This document shows, piece after piece, positions 8,333-16,079 of a stretch of 64,000 nucleotides of DNA. The notes beneath the pieces were generated by a model. It made no database searches, had not been told where the DNA came from, and worked only from the letters and a program-made list of their open reading frames with translations. Position 1 is the stretch's first letter, and each line of letters opens with the position of its first letter. The stretch is from NCBI RefSeq assembly GCF_003669035.1, contig NZ_CP033070.1, forward strand, positions 1,798,001-1,862,000, given 5' to 3'. The translations under genes and the position numbers were made by a program. The stretch is from Chryseobacterium sp. 3008163 (GTDB lineage Bacteria > Bacteroidota > Bacteroidia > Flavobacteriales > Weeksellaceae).

Positions 8333-9082
8333 CTACCAAGTACAACCCGGATACGCTCTCTGCATATATTGTAATTCACAAAGCATAAATCCGAAGTATT
8401 CTGTGTGATAACCTGTTCTTGATTTTGGCTGCATGAAAGGATTAGCCGGATATTCTAAACCGAAATTCTGAAAATCTTTTTGTGTAATAGAAAGGAAATC
8501 TTCATACAAAGCATCAACATTCGGAGCGATATTTAAAGCAATTAAATCATCTTCTCCTTCCACTTTTGCGAATAAACCTTTCGTGTATTCCCAAATATTT
8601 TCAAGAGATTTCACCAAACGAGCTTTACTCTCTTCAGTTCCCTGAGCGAAAATTTTCATCCAAGACGCAGCGTGAGTATAATGATATCTCACTTCTTTCA
8701 AAGATTTTTGAGCAAGAGCAGAAAGTTCTTCATCTGCAGAATTTGACAACGCCTCGTACATCAATTTCTGATACACCGAGAAAACATACACTTTAAGAAT
8801 CGTCTGCGCATAATCTTCATTCGGAAGTTCAACCCAATGTGCGTTTACGTATTCGTGCTCGTATCTTAAAAATGCTAAATCATCTTCACCTTTACCGTTA
8901 TCAACAACTCTTGAAGCGTAAACATAAAAATTGTTTGCCTGTCCAAGTTCATCCAAAGCGATGTTTGTCAATGCAATATCTTCCTCTAAATAAGGACCTT
9001 CACCACACCATGCAGACAATCTTTGTCCCATGATGAAACTGTCATCAGCAAACTTTAATAAATAATTGAATAGTGCGCTCAT
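8333..9082 (-). CDS. paaC: PaaC, structural subunit of phenylacetyl-CoA epoxidase
   Basis: A 249-aa ferritin-like protein beginning with SALFNYLLKFADDSFIMGQRLSAWCGEGPYLEEDIALTNIALDELGQA, the PaaC signature. PaaC pairs with PaaA in the di-iron oxygenase and lost most of the metal ligands of its paralog. The start codon overlaps the paaB stop by one base, indicating translational coupling. Confidence 0.95.
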   Translation of the reverse strand: MSALFNYLLKFADDSFIMGQRLSAWCGEGPYLEEDIALTNIALDELGQANNFYVYASRVVDNGKGEDDLAFLRYEHEYVNAHWVELPNEDYAQTILKVYVFSVYQKLMYEALSNSADEELSALAQKSLKEVRYHYTHAASWMKIFAQGTEESKARLVKSLENIWEYTKGLFAKVEGEDDLIALNIAPNVDALYEDFLSITQKDFQNFGLEYPANPFMQPKSRTGYHTEYFGFMLCELQYMQRAYPGCTW

Positions 9083-9363
9083 TACATGTTTTTTACATCG
9101 TTAGGAATATCGTAGAACGTCGGGTGACGGTACAATTTGTCATCAGCCGGATCAAAGAATGCTTCTTTATCAATTCCTTCTGAAGTCACAATATATTTAC
9201 TTGGAACTACCCAAACAGAAGTTCCTTCTTTTCTTCTTGTATAAACGTCTCTTGCGTTCTGCAAAGCCATTTCTGCCGTTGGCGCCTGTACAATTCCAAC
9301 GTGTTTGTGAGATAATCCCGGTTTAGTCTGAATAAACACTTCCCACATATCTAAATTTGCCAT
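9082..9363 (-). CDS. paaB: PaaB, small subunit of phenylacetyl-CoA epoxidase
   Basis: A 93-aa protein (ANLDMWEVFIQTKPGLSHKHVG...AENALQ-type region ALQNARDVYTRRKEGTSVWVVPS) that matches PaaB in length and sequence. A TTG two codons upstream could extend the frame, but the ATG at 9363 fits the family N-terminus. PaaB bridges PaaAC dimers in the complex. Confidence 0.94.
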   Translation of the reverse strand: MANLDMWEVFIQTKPGLSHKHVGIVQAPTAEMALQNARDVYTRRKEGTSVWVVPSKYIVTSEGIDKEAFFDPADDKLYRHPTFYDIPNDVKNM

Positions 9364-9374
9364 AGTCAAATTAA

Positions 9375-9473
9375 TTTAACAATGTAGCAATGTAGCAGTT
9401 TACCAATGAGATGCTTCGACAAGCTCAGCATGACAGTGATTGTTACATTTTACATTGGTATATTGTTACATTA
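9375..9473. repeat. paa-cluster palindromic repeat, copy 6, with nested repeat
   Basis: TTAACAATGTAGCAATGTAG then CAGTTTACCAAT, followed by GATGCTTCGACAAGCTCAGC and ATGACA, then the inverted arm TTGTTACATTTTACATTGGT and ATATTGTTACATTA. It has the same nested architecture as copy 2 and lies in the paaA-paaB spacer. Confidence 0.8.
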
Positions 9474-10412
9474 TTATATTACTTCTTTTTGTTGTTTCTC
9501 TGCAAAAGCAATCGCTGCTTCTTTTACCCAAAGGTTTTCCTGCTGCGCTTTTACTTTTGTCTGTAATCTTTTCTTGTTACAAGGTCCGTTTCCTTTTAAG
9601 ATTTCCATGAATTCGCCCCAAGGAAGTTCTCCGAAATCGTAATGTTGTCTTTCCTCATTCCATTTAAGGTCTTTATCAGGCATGGTTAATCCTAAAAATT
9701 CAGCCTGAGAAACCGTAACGTCGATAAATCTCTGACGAAGACTGTCATTACTTTCTCTTTTTACTCTGTAATTCATAGAAATTTTAGAGTTTGGCGAACT
9801 GTCGTCATTTGGACCAAACATCATTAAAGCTGGCCACCAGAAACGGTTTAACGAAGCCTGTGCCATTTCTTTCTGTTGTTTTGTACCACGACAAAGCGCC
9901 ATCAAAATCTCATAACCCTGTCTTTGGTGGAAAGATTCTTCTTTACAGATTTTCACCATCGCTCTTGAATAAGGACCGTAAGAATTCCCCATCAACATTA
10001 CCTGATTCATGATTGCAGCACCATCAACCAACCAACCGATTGCGCCGATATCTGCCCAACTTAATGTAGGATAGTTGAAAATACTTGAATATTTCGCTTT
10101 TCCTTCCAGCATATCATCGTAAGTCGCATCTCTGTCAGCTCTGATGGTTCCGTTTCCTAATGTTTCAGTAGCAGAATAAAGGTATAAACCGTGACCTGCT
10201 TCATCCTGAACTTTAGCTAAAAGAGCCATTTTTCTTCTCAATGAAGGTGCTCTGGAAATCCAGTTCGCTTCCGGCAACATTCCGACAATCTCAGAATGCG
10301 CGTGCTGTGAAATCTGACGAACCAATAATTTTCTGTAATCATCGGGCATTACATCTTTTGGTTCTACTTTATTTTCGTCGTGTACGTATTGTACAAATTT
10401 TTCTAAATCCAT
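9474..10412 (-). CDS. paaA: PaaA, catalytic di-iron subunit of phenylacetyl-CoA epoxidase
   Basis: A 312-aa protein with the paired di-iron ligand regions [20 protein letters not shown] and [17 protein letters not shown] (ExxH motifs). The N-terminal [28 protein letters not shown] is the PaaA signature. With PaaC, PaaB and the reductase PaaE it inserts one oxygen into the ring of phenylacetyl-CoA. Spacing to paaE is about 90 bases, occupied by a repeat. Confidence 0.96.
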   Translation of the reverse strand: MDLEKFVQYVHDENKVEPKDVMPDDYRKLLVRQISQHAHSEIVGMLPEANWISRAPSLRRKMALLAKVQDEAGHGLYLYSATETLGNGTIRADRDATYDDMLEGKAKYSSIFNYPTLSWADIGAIGWLVDGAAIMNQVMLMGNSYGPYSRAMVKICKEESFHQRQGYEILMALCRGTKQQKEMAQASLNRFWWPALMMFGPNDDSSPNSKISMNYRVKRESNDSLRQRFIDVTVSQAEFLGLTMPDKDLKWNEERQHYDFGELPWGEFMEILKGNGPCNKKRLQTKVKAQQENLWVKEAAIAFAEKQQKEVI

Positions 10413-10423
10413 AATTTTTCCAA

Positions 10424-10492
10424 TTTAACAATGTATCAGTCTAACAATGTACCAATGATTGTTACACTGGTAAATTGATATATTGTTACATT
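10424..10492. repeat. paa-cluster palindromic repeat, copy 7
   Basis: TTTAACAATGTATCAGTCTA and ACAATGTACCAAT pair with the right arm ATTGTTACACTGGTAAATTG and ATATATTGTTACATTAA. The two arms are separated by only a few bases, so this copy is a near-complete hairpin. It lies in the paaE-paaA spacer. Confidence 0.82.
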
Positions 10493-10499
10493 AATTTAA

Positions 10500-11585
10500 T
10501 TATACATCATAATTAAGCATCACCACATTTGTTGTCGGGTGACATTGACACGTCAGAACGTAACCTCTGGCTACTTCATCTTCGGTAAGCGCGAAATTTT
10601 TCTCCATGAAAACTTCTCCTTCCAAAACCTGCGCTTTACACGTACAACAAACCCCTCCTTTGCAAGCAAATGGTACAGGAAGATTGTCTTTCAATGCTTT
10701 ATCTAAGATACTCTCTTTTTTAGAATTAAGGTGAAACGAATATTCATCATCATCGATAATAACCGTTACCATACTTTCTAAGTTAGCAATTGCCTTGAAT
10801 TCATCGCTCATTTCCTCAGAATTTTCTTCGTCAGGAGCAGTGAAATATTCAAATAAAACCTGAATGGCAGGTACTTTTTTCTCTTTCTTTAAATAGTCAG
10901 CAATCCCTTTAATCATTTCTGAAGGGCCACAAATAAAAAATGTAGATTCTTTAACATCAATGTCTGTATATCTTTCAAACAGCTGATTTAATTTTTCGGG
11001 AGAAATTCTTCCTTCAAAAATCGGGTCTTCATGCTGCTCACGGCTCACTAAATAAACAACTTTCAGTCTTCCGTTAAAAGTTTCAACCAATTTATCGATT
11101 TCAGCCTTTTTCATTACATGATTCATACTTCTGTTGCTGTAAAACAGATAAGCGTTTGAATTCGGCTCTTGGTAAAGACTTTCTTTAATATTTGATAAAA
11201 CCGGAGAAATTCCGCTTCCTGCCGCCAAACCAACGTAAGTTTTTACGTTTGTCGGGTGATAAGATGTGTTAAAACCGCCCATCGGAGGCATCACTTCAAG
11301 AACTTCATCCATGTGAAGATGCTCGTTAAAATAACCGGAAACTTTTCCGTTTTCTAACAACTTAACCAATACTTCTAGCGTGTTGCTTTTTTCACTCGGA
11401 GCGTTGCAGATAGAATAAGAACGACGCTCTTCGTTTCCATCGATCATCATTCGGAAGTTAAGATACTGCCCCTGCTTGAATCTGAATTTATCTTTCAGTT
11501 CCTCAGGAATTTCAACGGCTACATTGACTGCGTCGTTGGTATCTTTCTGAACCCTTACCGTTTTTAATTTATAAAATGAATTCAT
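10500..11585 (-). CDS. paaE: PaaE, NADPH-dependent reductase of phenylacetyl-CoA epoxidase
   Basis: A 361-aa flavin/iron-sulfur reductase: FAD-binding RRSYSICNAPSE (about residues 54-65), NAD(P) domain GLAAGSGISPVLSNI, and a C-terminal plant-type ferredoxin domain with PFACKGGVCCTCKAQV (Cys-x4-Cys-x2-Cys) and the fourth Cys in GYVLTCQC. It feeds electrons from NADPH to the PaaA di-iron site. Its start overlaps the paaK stop by four bases (ATGA), so the two are translationally coupled. Confidence 0.95.
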   Translation of the reverse strand: MNSFYKLKTVRVQKDTNDAVNVAVEIPEELKDKFRFKQGQYLNFRMMIDGNEERRSYSICNAPSEKSNTLEVLVKLLENGKVSGYFNEHLHMDEVLEVMPPMGGFNTSYHPTNVKTYVGLAAGSGISPVLSNIKESLYQEPNSNAYLFYSNRSMNHVMKKAEIDKLVETFNGRLKVVYLVSREQHEDPIFEGRISPEKLNQLFERYTDIDVKESTFFICGPSEMIKGIADYLKKEKKVPAIQVLFEYFTAPDEENSEEMSDEFKAIANLESMVTVIIDDDEYSFHLNSKKESILDKALKDNLPVPFACKGGVCCTCKAQVLEGEVFMEKNFALTEDEVARGYVLTCQCHPTTNVVMLNYDV

Positions 11586-12901
11586 TTTGTTTTTAGTATT
11601 CTATTAATTTTTCCACCTTCGCACTTAGGCAAACTGTCCTTAGCATGAATTTTCACTTTCGTGGTGATTCCTACTCGTTTTTTTATTTCGTTTTCTATAC
11701 TTTTTGCAAAGTTTCCGACAAAAATAGCATAATCATCGGTATTAATTTCAATTTGTTGCGCTTTCACAAATTCATCATCAATTTCCAGATCGATATCCAA
11801 TGCTACACACATTTGTTCTTTCTCAATCGGTGTTAAATAATAATTCGGCACCACGCCTTCCACATGAGAAAATGCTTCTTCAATCTGACTCGGATATACA
11901 TTTACGCCTCTTACAATTAACATATCATCGGCTCTTCCAAGAATTGGTTTCATTTTAACCATTGTTCTTTTTGAGTTTTCCTCATAGTAAAGACTTGTGA
12001 TATCATTGGTCCAATAACGTAAAAGCGGCATTGCTTTTTTCGTCAACGTTGTAATCACCAAAACTCCTTCTTCTCCGAATGAAACAGGTTGTTTTGTAAT
12101 CGGATCTAAGATTTCAGGATAAAAATGATCTTCCCAAATGTAAGAACCGCCTTTCTCCTCAAAATCTTCCATCGAAACTCCAGGACCGATAATTTCACTC
12201 AACCCATAAATATTGGTTGCATGAACGCCTAATTTTTCCTCAATATGATGTCTGATCAATTCCGTCCAAGGCTCTGAACCTAAAACGGCGTATTTTAAAC
12301 TGATTTCGTCTGCCGAGATTCCTCTTTTAGCAAATTCATCAGCGATTGTTAAAGCATAAGACGGTGAGCAACAGATAACTTCCGGTTTAAAATCCATAAT
12401 TAAATCAACCTGTCTCGTTGTCATTCCTCCTGAAATTGGAAGAACGCTCATTCCTAATTTTTCTGCTCCGTAATGAAGACCAAGTCCGCCCGTGAAAATT
12501 CCGTAACCGTAAGCATTATGTAACTGCATTCCCGGTTTTGCTCCGGCTGCATTCAACGATCTTGCTACTACTTCACTGAATAAATCAACATCTTCTTTTG
12601 TATATCCTACTACCGTTGGTTTTCCCGTTGTTCCGCTTGAACAATGAATTCTTTGTAATTCATTTTTTGGAACGGTAAATAATCCGAACGGATAATTGTC
12701 TCTCAAATCTTGTTTGTATGTGATCGGGAGTTTTGAAATATCTTCAATTGTCCTTACTTCCCCAGTTGATATTCCTAATTCATCAAATTTTCCTTTATAA
12801 AAATCCGACTTCTCTTCAAGATAACTCACCAAATTCTTCAATCTCTCGGACTGAAGAGTTCTCAATTGGTCAAGTTTTAAATATTCAATATCAAACCTCA
12901 T
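11582..12901 (-). CDS. paaK: PaaK phenylacetate-CoA ligase
   Basis: A 439-aa AMP-forming ligase of the PaaK type. The nucleotide-binding loop is HCSSGTTGKPTVVGYT near residue 90, followed by YGLSEIIGPGV and the hinge and C-terminal region GRADDMLIVRGVNVYPSQIE. It activates phenylacetate to phenylacetyl-CoA, the committed entry step. It is the first gene of the cluster and has its own promoter/operator region upstream. Length is normal. Confidence 0.95.
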   Translation of the reverse strand: MRFDIEYLKLDQLRTLQSERLKNLVSYLEEKSDFYKGKFDELGISTGEVRTIEDISKLPITYKQDLRDNYPFGLFTVPKNELQRIHCSSGTTGKPTVVGYTKEDVDLFSEVVARSLNAAGAKPGMQLHNAYGYGIFTGGLGLHYGAEKLGMSVLPISGGMTTRQVDLIMDFKPEVICCSPSYALTIADEFAKRGISADEISLKYAVLGSEPWTELIRHHIEEKLGVHATNIYGLSEIIGPGVSMEDFEEKGGSYIWEDHFYPEILDPITKQPVSFGEEGVLVITTLTKKAMPLLRYWTNDITSLYYEENSKRTMVKMKPILGRADDMLIVRGVNVYPSQIEEAFSHVEGVVPNYYLTPIEKEQMCVALDIDLEIDDEFVKAQQIEINTDDYAIFVGNFAKSIENEIKKRVGITTKVKIHAKDSLPKCEGGKINRILKTK

Positions 12902-12907
12902 TACTAA

Positions 12908-12956
12908 CTAACATTTGTTAGGTGTAAATTTAAAAAAGATTTTCTAACTGACCAAA
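12908..12956 (-). promoter_or_regulatory. paaK promoter with probable TetR-regulator operator
   Basis: On the minus strand TTTG (12953-12956) is followed after 20 bases by TAAATTTA (12925-12932), one base off the Bacteroidota -7 element TAnnTTTG. Between them lies TCAGTTAGAAA (12941-12951), repeated exactly in the tetR promoter. A perfect inverted repeat CTAAC-ATTT-GTTAG (12908-12921) sits between the -7 element and the start codon. The GTTAG half-site is common to all of them. Confidence 0.55.
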
Positions 12957-13040
12957 TTTTAATGACTTTTGTCATATTTCGAATGATTCTAAATTGTTTT
13001 TAGATTGAGACAAGCCTTACATTTAGATGTTGTTAAAGGT

Positions 13041-13100
13041 GCGAAGCGGAGTGAAGAATTTCTAATAATAAAGTTGAGATTCTTCCTTCGTCAGAATGAC
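13041..13100. repeat. GTCATTCTGA-type interspersed repeat, partial copy
   Basis: Contains GCGAAGCGGAGTGAAGAAT and ends with GATTCTTCCTTCGTCAGAAT then GAC. The same GATTCTTCCTTCGTCAGAAT block ends the repeat at 39855-39953 and, inverted, begins the one at 38612-38708. It lies between paaK and tetR. Confidence 0.7.
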
Positions 13101-13112
13101 AAAAGAAGTTTA

Positions 13113-13688
13113 TTATTCGTGATTTCCGAGAAGTCCAAAAAGAATTTTATCTCTGATTTCCTCTTTGATATCAACAGAAGATTCTGTATTTCTTTTGAAC
13201 CAAAAATAAGAGTTGTTTAAAGTATGAAGAATAAATCTTGTTGTGAACGTTGGCGATTTCAGTTCCCAATTTTCTGCTTTATAAATCTCGAGCAATAATT
13301 GTTCGACCTCTAGCTGATAGTTTTTTCTCATTTCTATAAATTCTGGAAGACGGCCGTCTAAATGTTTCCATTCGTTTGAATAAATGTGGGTCACATCACG
13401 GTTTTCGAGAACCACTGATAAATGTTTATCAATAAATAAATTCAATTTATCTTTTGGAGGAAGATTCGTGTTTTTGATTTCCTGAAGCTGGGCGAAGAAT
13501 TCGTGAGCAATTCCGAAGCAAATCCATTCAAGAATTTCTTCCTTTGAACGGATGTGTGCATATAAAGAAGCGGCTTTTATATTAAGTTTTGTCGCCAAAT
13601 CTCTTACCGAACTGCCCATATACCCTTTCTCTTTGAAAAGCTCTACCGCAACGTCTAATATTTTCTTTTGTTTTTCTTTTAGCTCCAT
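13113..13688 (-). CDS. TetR/AcrR-family regulator, probable repressor of the paa cluster
   Basis: A 191-aa TetR-family protein. The N-terminal helix-turn-helix spans about residues 8-50 (ILDVAVELFKEKGYMGSSVRDLATKLNIKAASLYAHIRSKEEIL). The C-terminal half is a ligand-binding helical domain. It is encoded just upstream of paaK on the same strand, as PaaR-type regulators often are. In that family phenylacetyl-CoA is the usual inducer. Assignment to the paa genes rests on position and the shared promoter motif. Confidence 0.85.
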   Translation of the reverse strand: MELKEKQKKILDVAVELFKEKGYMGSSVRDLATKLNIKAASLYAHIRSKEEILEWICFGIAHEFFAQLQEIKNTNLPPKDKLNLFIDKHLSVVLENRDVTHIYSNEWKHLDGRLPEFIEMRKNYQLEVEQLLLEIYKAENWELKSPTFTTRFILHTLNNSYFWFKRNTESSVDIKEEIRDKILFGLLGNHE

Positions 13689-13747
13689 ATTTAATCCTAT
13701 ACAATTTATCAGAAAAATAAAATATTTAATTTTTAGGTGATAATTTG

Positions 13748-13771
13748 CAAATGTATACTTTTTCTAACTGA
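13748..13771 (-). promoter_or_regulatory. tetR promoter with shared operator motif
   Basis: On the minus strand TACATTTG (13748-13755) matches TAnnTTTG exactly. TCAGTTAGAAA (13761-13771) lies just upstream, identical to the motif in the paaK promoter, suggesting autoregulation. The remainder of the 365-base gap down to the M50 gene stop at 14054 shows only a weak hairpin near 13967-13988 and no coding signal. Confidence 0.5.
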
Positions 13772-14053
13772 ATAGAATTTTCATACCCAATAACCTAGAA
13801 AATTTTTATTTGAAAATTTAAAATGATTTATTTTCTTTCAATTAATTGTTTAAAATATCTGAAACAAATGAAATAAAACATTGTACTTGTTATAAATTGG
13901 GGAGCAAAATATATTTCTGAAAAATTGAGTGTAACGATGTCTTTTAAAAGTTCAATAATATATAACGGGAAATTTAAAATTTCTTCCCAATTAAAAAAAT
14001 CTGGGTGAATATAAAATATCCGTAAATTAATGTATTAAACAATCCGTAAATAA

Positions 14054-14961
14054 CTATGAAAATATCTTTTGAAGAACTTTCTTTGATTTTTTTAAAGGAT
14101 TTTTGATCCACCTTTTCACTTCAGCATTCGATCTACTTTGCAGGTTGGGTGTAGAAGACAAATCTGATAGCAACCAATATCCATCTGATCTTATAAATGG
14201 AAGTAATTGTATAAAACTATAAACTCCCAATACGTAACTCATGTATAAAAAAAGACTGACATTTGTAAAAAAAAGAGCACTAAAAATAGGAGCATAGACC
14301 ATAACTGCATATAAACACCGGCCAAATTTGCAATTACGCGCTCTTCTTTTTTTGCATGCCAAATGGCAGAAATATTAGAATAAAATACGGGGAAAATAAA
14401 GTAGATTCCAAAACCTATTTCTCCATTTTTCTGAACATATTTGTTGCAAGCGGCAATGTGGCCCAGCTCATGTAAAAAGATGGTGGGTGTGTACAATAAA
14501 AGAATCCACAATACAGGTATTTTATCTACTGAAGGAATAGGTATTGTAGATAATAAAATTATTGCTGTGACGGAAAGTAAGATAAAGAAAACCCAAAACA
14601 CGCTTTTATTAAATAATATTAGGATAGGATATACCAGTTTTTCTGCTAACTGGGCATTAATTAATCTCCTTTGAAATTTGATAAAACTCTTTTGCGGATT
14701 TGAATCGGTATCGTCTTGTGTAAAAATAGGAATCTCTTTAAAAACATTTTTTACAAAGCCTAAAAATTGGTTTTCTGTGAAATCATCCTCAAAGCAGGAA
14801 TTGAATTGCATTTTCGCATCATTATAATTTTCTGTAGACGAAAGTATATCAAGAACTTTTTTACTATCATTATTGATGATGTAGTATTGTTCGAAGATTT
14901 GCAAAACCCATTGATCTTGCTGATATGGTGATAAAATATAATCTTGACGAATAAGTGACAC
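14054..14961 (-). pseudogene. membrane M50 (site-2-protease-like) peptidase, split by a 1-base frameshift
   Basis: The first frame (14961, GTG start, to 14239) has an N-terminal ~90-residue soluble region whose pattern resembles PqqD-like peptide-binding domains (weak). Membrane helices follow, with the zinc motif HELGH in TIFLHELGHIAACNKY. The second frame (to 14054) supplies the C-terminal helices and PFIRSDGYWLLSDL, matching the M50 motif DGYxLL with the third zinc ligand Asp. The shift falls near T8 (A8 at 14267-14274 on +) or T7 at 14247-14253. Adding one base gives 302 aa. The T8 run contains an in-frame T-TTT-TTA slippery heptamer in the right phase for -1 frameshifting. Confidence 0.8.
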
Positions 14962-14966
14962 TTGTC

Positions 14967-15785
14967 TTAATTTGAGGTTAATTTTAAAATTAATTCTTCA
15001 TTTTGGTTTATGACATCAAGAGTTTCATCTAACCATGATTCCAATTTTTTAAAACCGTTTTTATTTGATAGTTTTTTTGCAGAAATAAAGTTTTCTTTTG
15101 CAAAACTCATAAGCTCTTCTCCAATACCCGATACATATAAAACTCTTTCTTTGTATTTATCTAATTCGTTGTTTTCGATTAGATTGTTTTCTTTCATGAA
15201 TTCTTCTACCCGAGAATGTGCATAAGTCCATTGTGCGGTTAGTAAATCAGAATTAAAATCTTCAAGATCATCATTCATTTGCATTCCCAAGAAAATTTTT
15301 TTGAAAATAGTATTCGTCTCTTCTGCGTCAATCTTTGATTCAAACAGGTAATTTAATCCTATGATAGGAATATATGCCAGACAATGCTTAGAATCTGCAT
15401 ATTCTTCAAAATCTTTGATTGTATAAACAGATTTTTGATTATTTTCAAAATTTTCTTTTAGCAAAATTTGATAATACCTATAATTGGTTTTATCCAGATC
15501 TTCCCAAAATTGATGTGTACTTGGGAAAATATCAACTAAAAGTTTTATAGATTCCTGATGATTTTTCATCATGTGATAGATCTTATTATCATTAGTTTGG
15601 TATTGATCTGCAAAATTATAATCACCGTCAATCATCTTGTCGATCTCAAAAACGAAATAGCAAAATCTTTCAACTGCCGAACTAAATTTTTTAAATAAAT
15701 TTTCATCTTTAATAACAAAATTTTCCTTTAAAAAATGAATTTGATTTTTAAAAAAAAGAGTAGATATTTTTTGTGAAGTATTCAT
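14967..15785 (-). CDS. class I isoprenoid-synthase-fold enzyme, ComQ-like by architecture
   Basis: A 272-aa all-helical protein. GMQMNDDLEDFNSD (residues 168-180) matches the second Asp-rich motif of trans-prenyl-diphosphate synthases (Q-x-x-DD-x-x-D), with D172, D173 and D176. The first Asp-rich region is degenerate (FEIDKMIDGD, D49/D53/D55). EYADSKHCLAYIPIIGL resembles the K-T-A-x-L region of that fold. Fold assignment is by motif; activity is inferred. It lies between a short Cys/Pro/Gly peptide gene and a membrane protease gene. Bacillus ComQ, of the same fold, prenylates the ComX peptide, so this enzyme may modify the peptide encoded just upstream. Confidence 0.65.
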   Translation of the reverse strand: MNTSQKISTLFFKNQIHFLKENFVIKDENLFKKFSSAVERFCYFVFEIDKMIDGDYNFADQYQTNDNKIYHMMKNHQESIKLLVDIFPSTHQFWEDLDKTNYRYYQILLKENFENNQKSVYTIKDFEEYADSKHCLAYIPIIGLNYLFESKIDAEETNTIFKKIFLGMQMNDDLEDFNSDLLTAQWTYAHSRVEEFMKENNLIENNELDKYKERVLYVSGIGEELMSFAKENFISAKKLSNKNGFKKLESWLDETLDVINQNEELILKLTSN

Positions 15786-15818
15786 AGAAAATTACTTTTA
15801 AATGATGATTTTAATATA

Positions 15819-15852
15819 AAATACCTGAGCCAATACAGGCACAGGTATTTTT
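15819..15852 (-). terminator. hairpin between peptide gene and enzyme gene (possible attenuator)
   Basis: AAAATACCTG (15819-15828) pairs perfectly with CAGGTATTTT (15843-15852); an inner GCC/GGC adds three pairs around the loop AATACA after one mismatch. On the minus strand it is followed by an AT-rich tail (ATATTAAAAT). It could let the peptide be expressed above the enzyme and protease, as is common in peptide natural-product operons. Confidence 0.5.
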
Positions 15853-15869
15853 TTCATTAGCAATGATAG

Positions 15870-16040
15870 TTATATTCCAGCGCCTCCAGCGCCACCAACA
15901 CCACCACCACCATTGTCACCGCCATCACAAGGAGGTTTTGGAGTACAAGGTTTTGGTAAACAGTAAAAAGTAAACTCTTTACGCTCTTCTAATTTCTCTA
16001 CAGAGAATTTTGCTAATTTTTCGTTCAAATTGTTCATCAT
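15870..16040 (-). CDS. 56-aa precursor-like peptide (leader plus Cys/Pro/Gly core)
   Basis: The protein has a charged leader, MMNNLNEKLAKFSVEKLEER, then KEFTFYC, then CLPKPCTPKPPCDGGDNG and a Gly/Ala tail ending VGGAGGAGI. Cys are at 27, 32 and 38; there is no Trp, no signal peptide and no hydrophobic helix. The KLAKFSVEKLEER pattern recalls leaders of Bacteroidota ribosomal peptide precursors. It is too short for ordinary gene calling but lies in a colinear run, 39 bases after a secreted-protein gene and 84 before the isoprenoid-fold enzyme gene. The start may be the second ATG, one codon in. The function as a modified peptide is inferred. Confidence 0.6.
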   Translation of the reverse strand: MMNNLNEKLAKFSVEKLEERKEFTFYCLPKPCTPKPPCDGGDNGGGGVGGAGGAGI

Positions 16041-16079
16041 AAAATAAATTTAAAAGTATTAAAAAATTATTGTTTGTAT

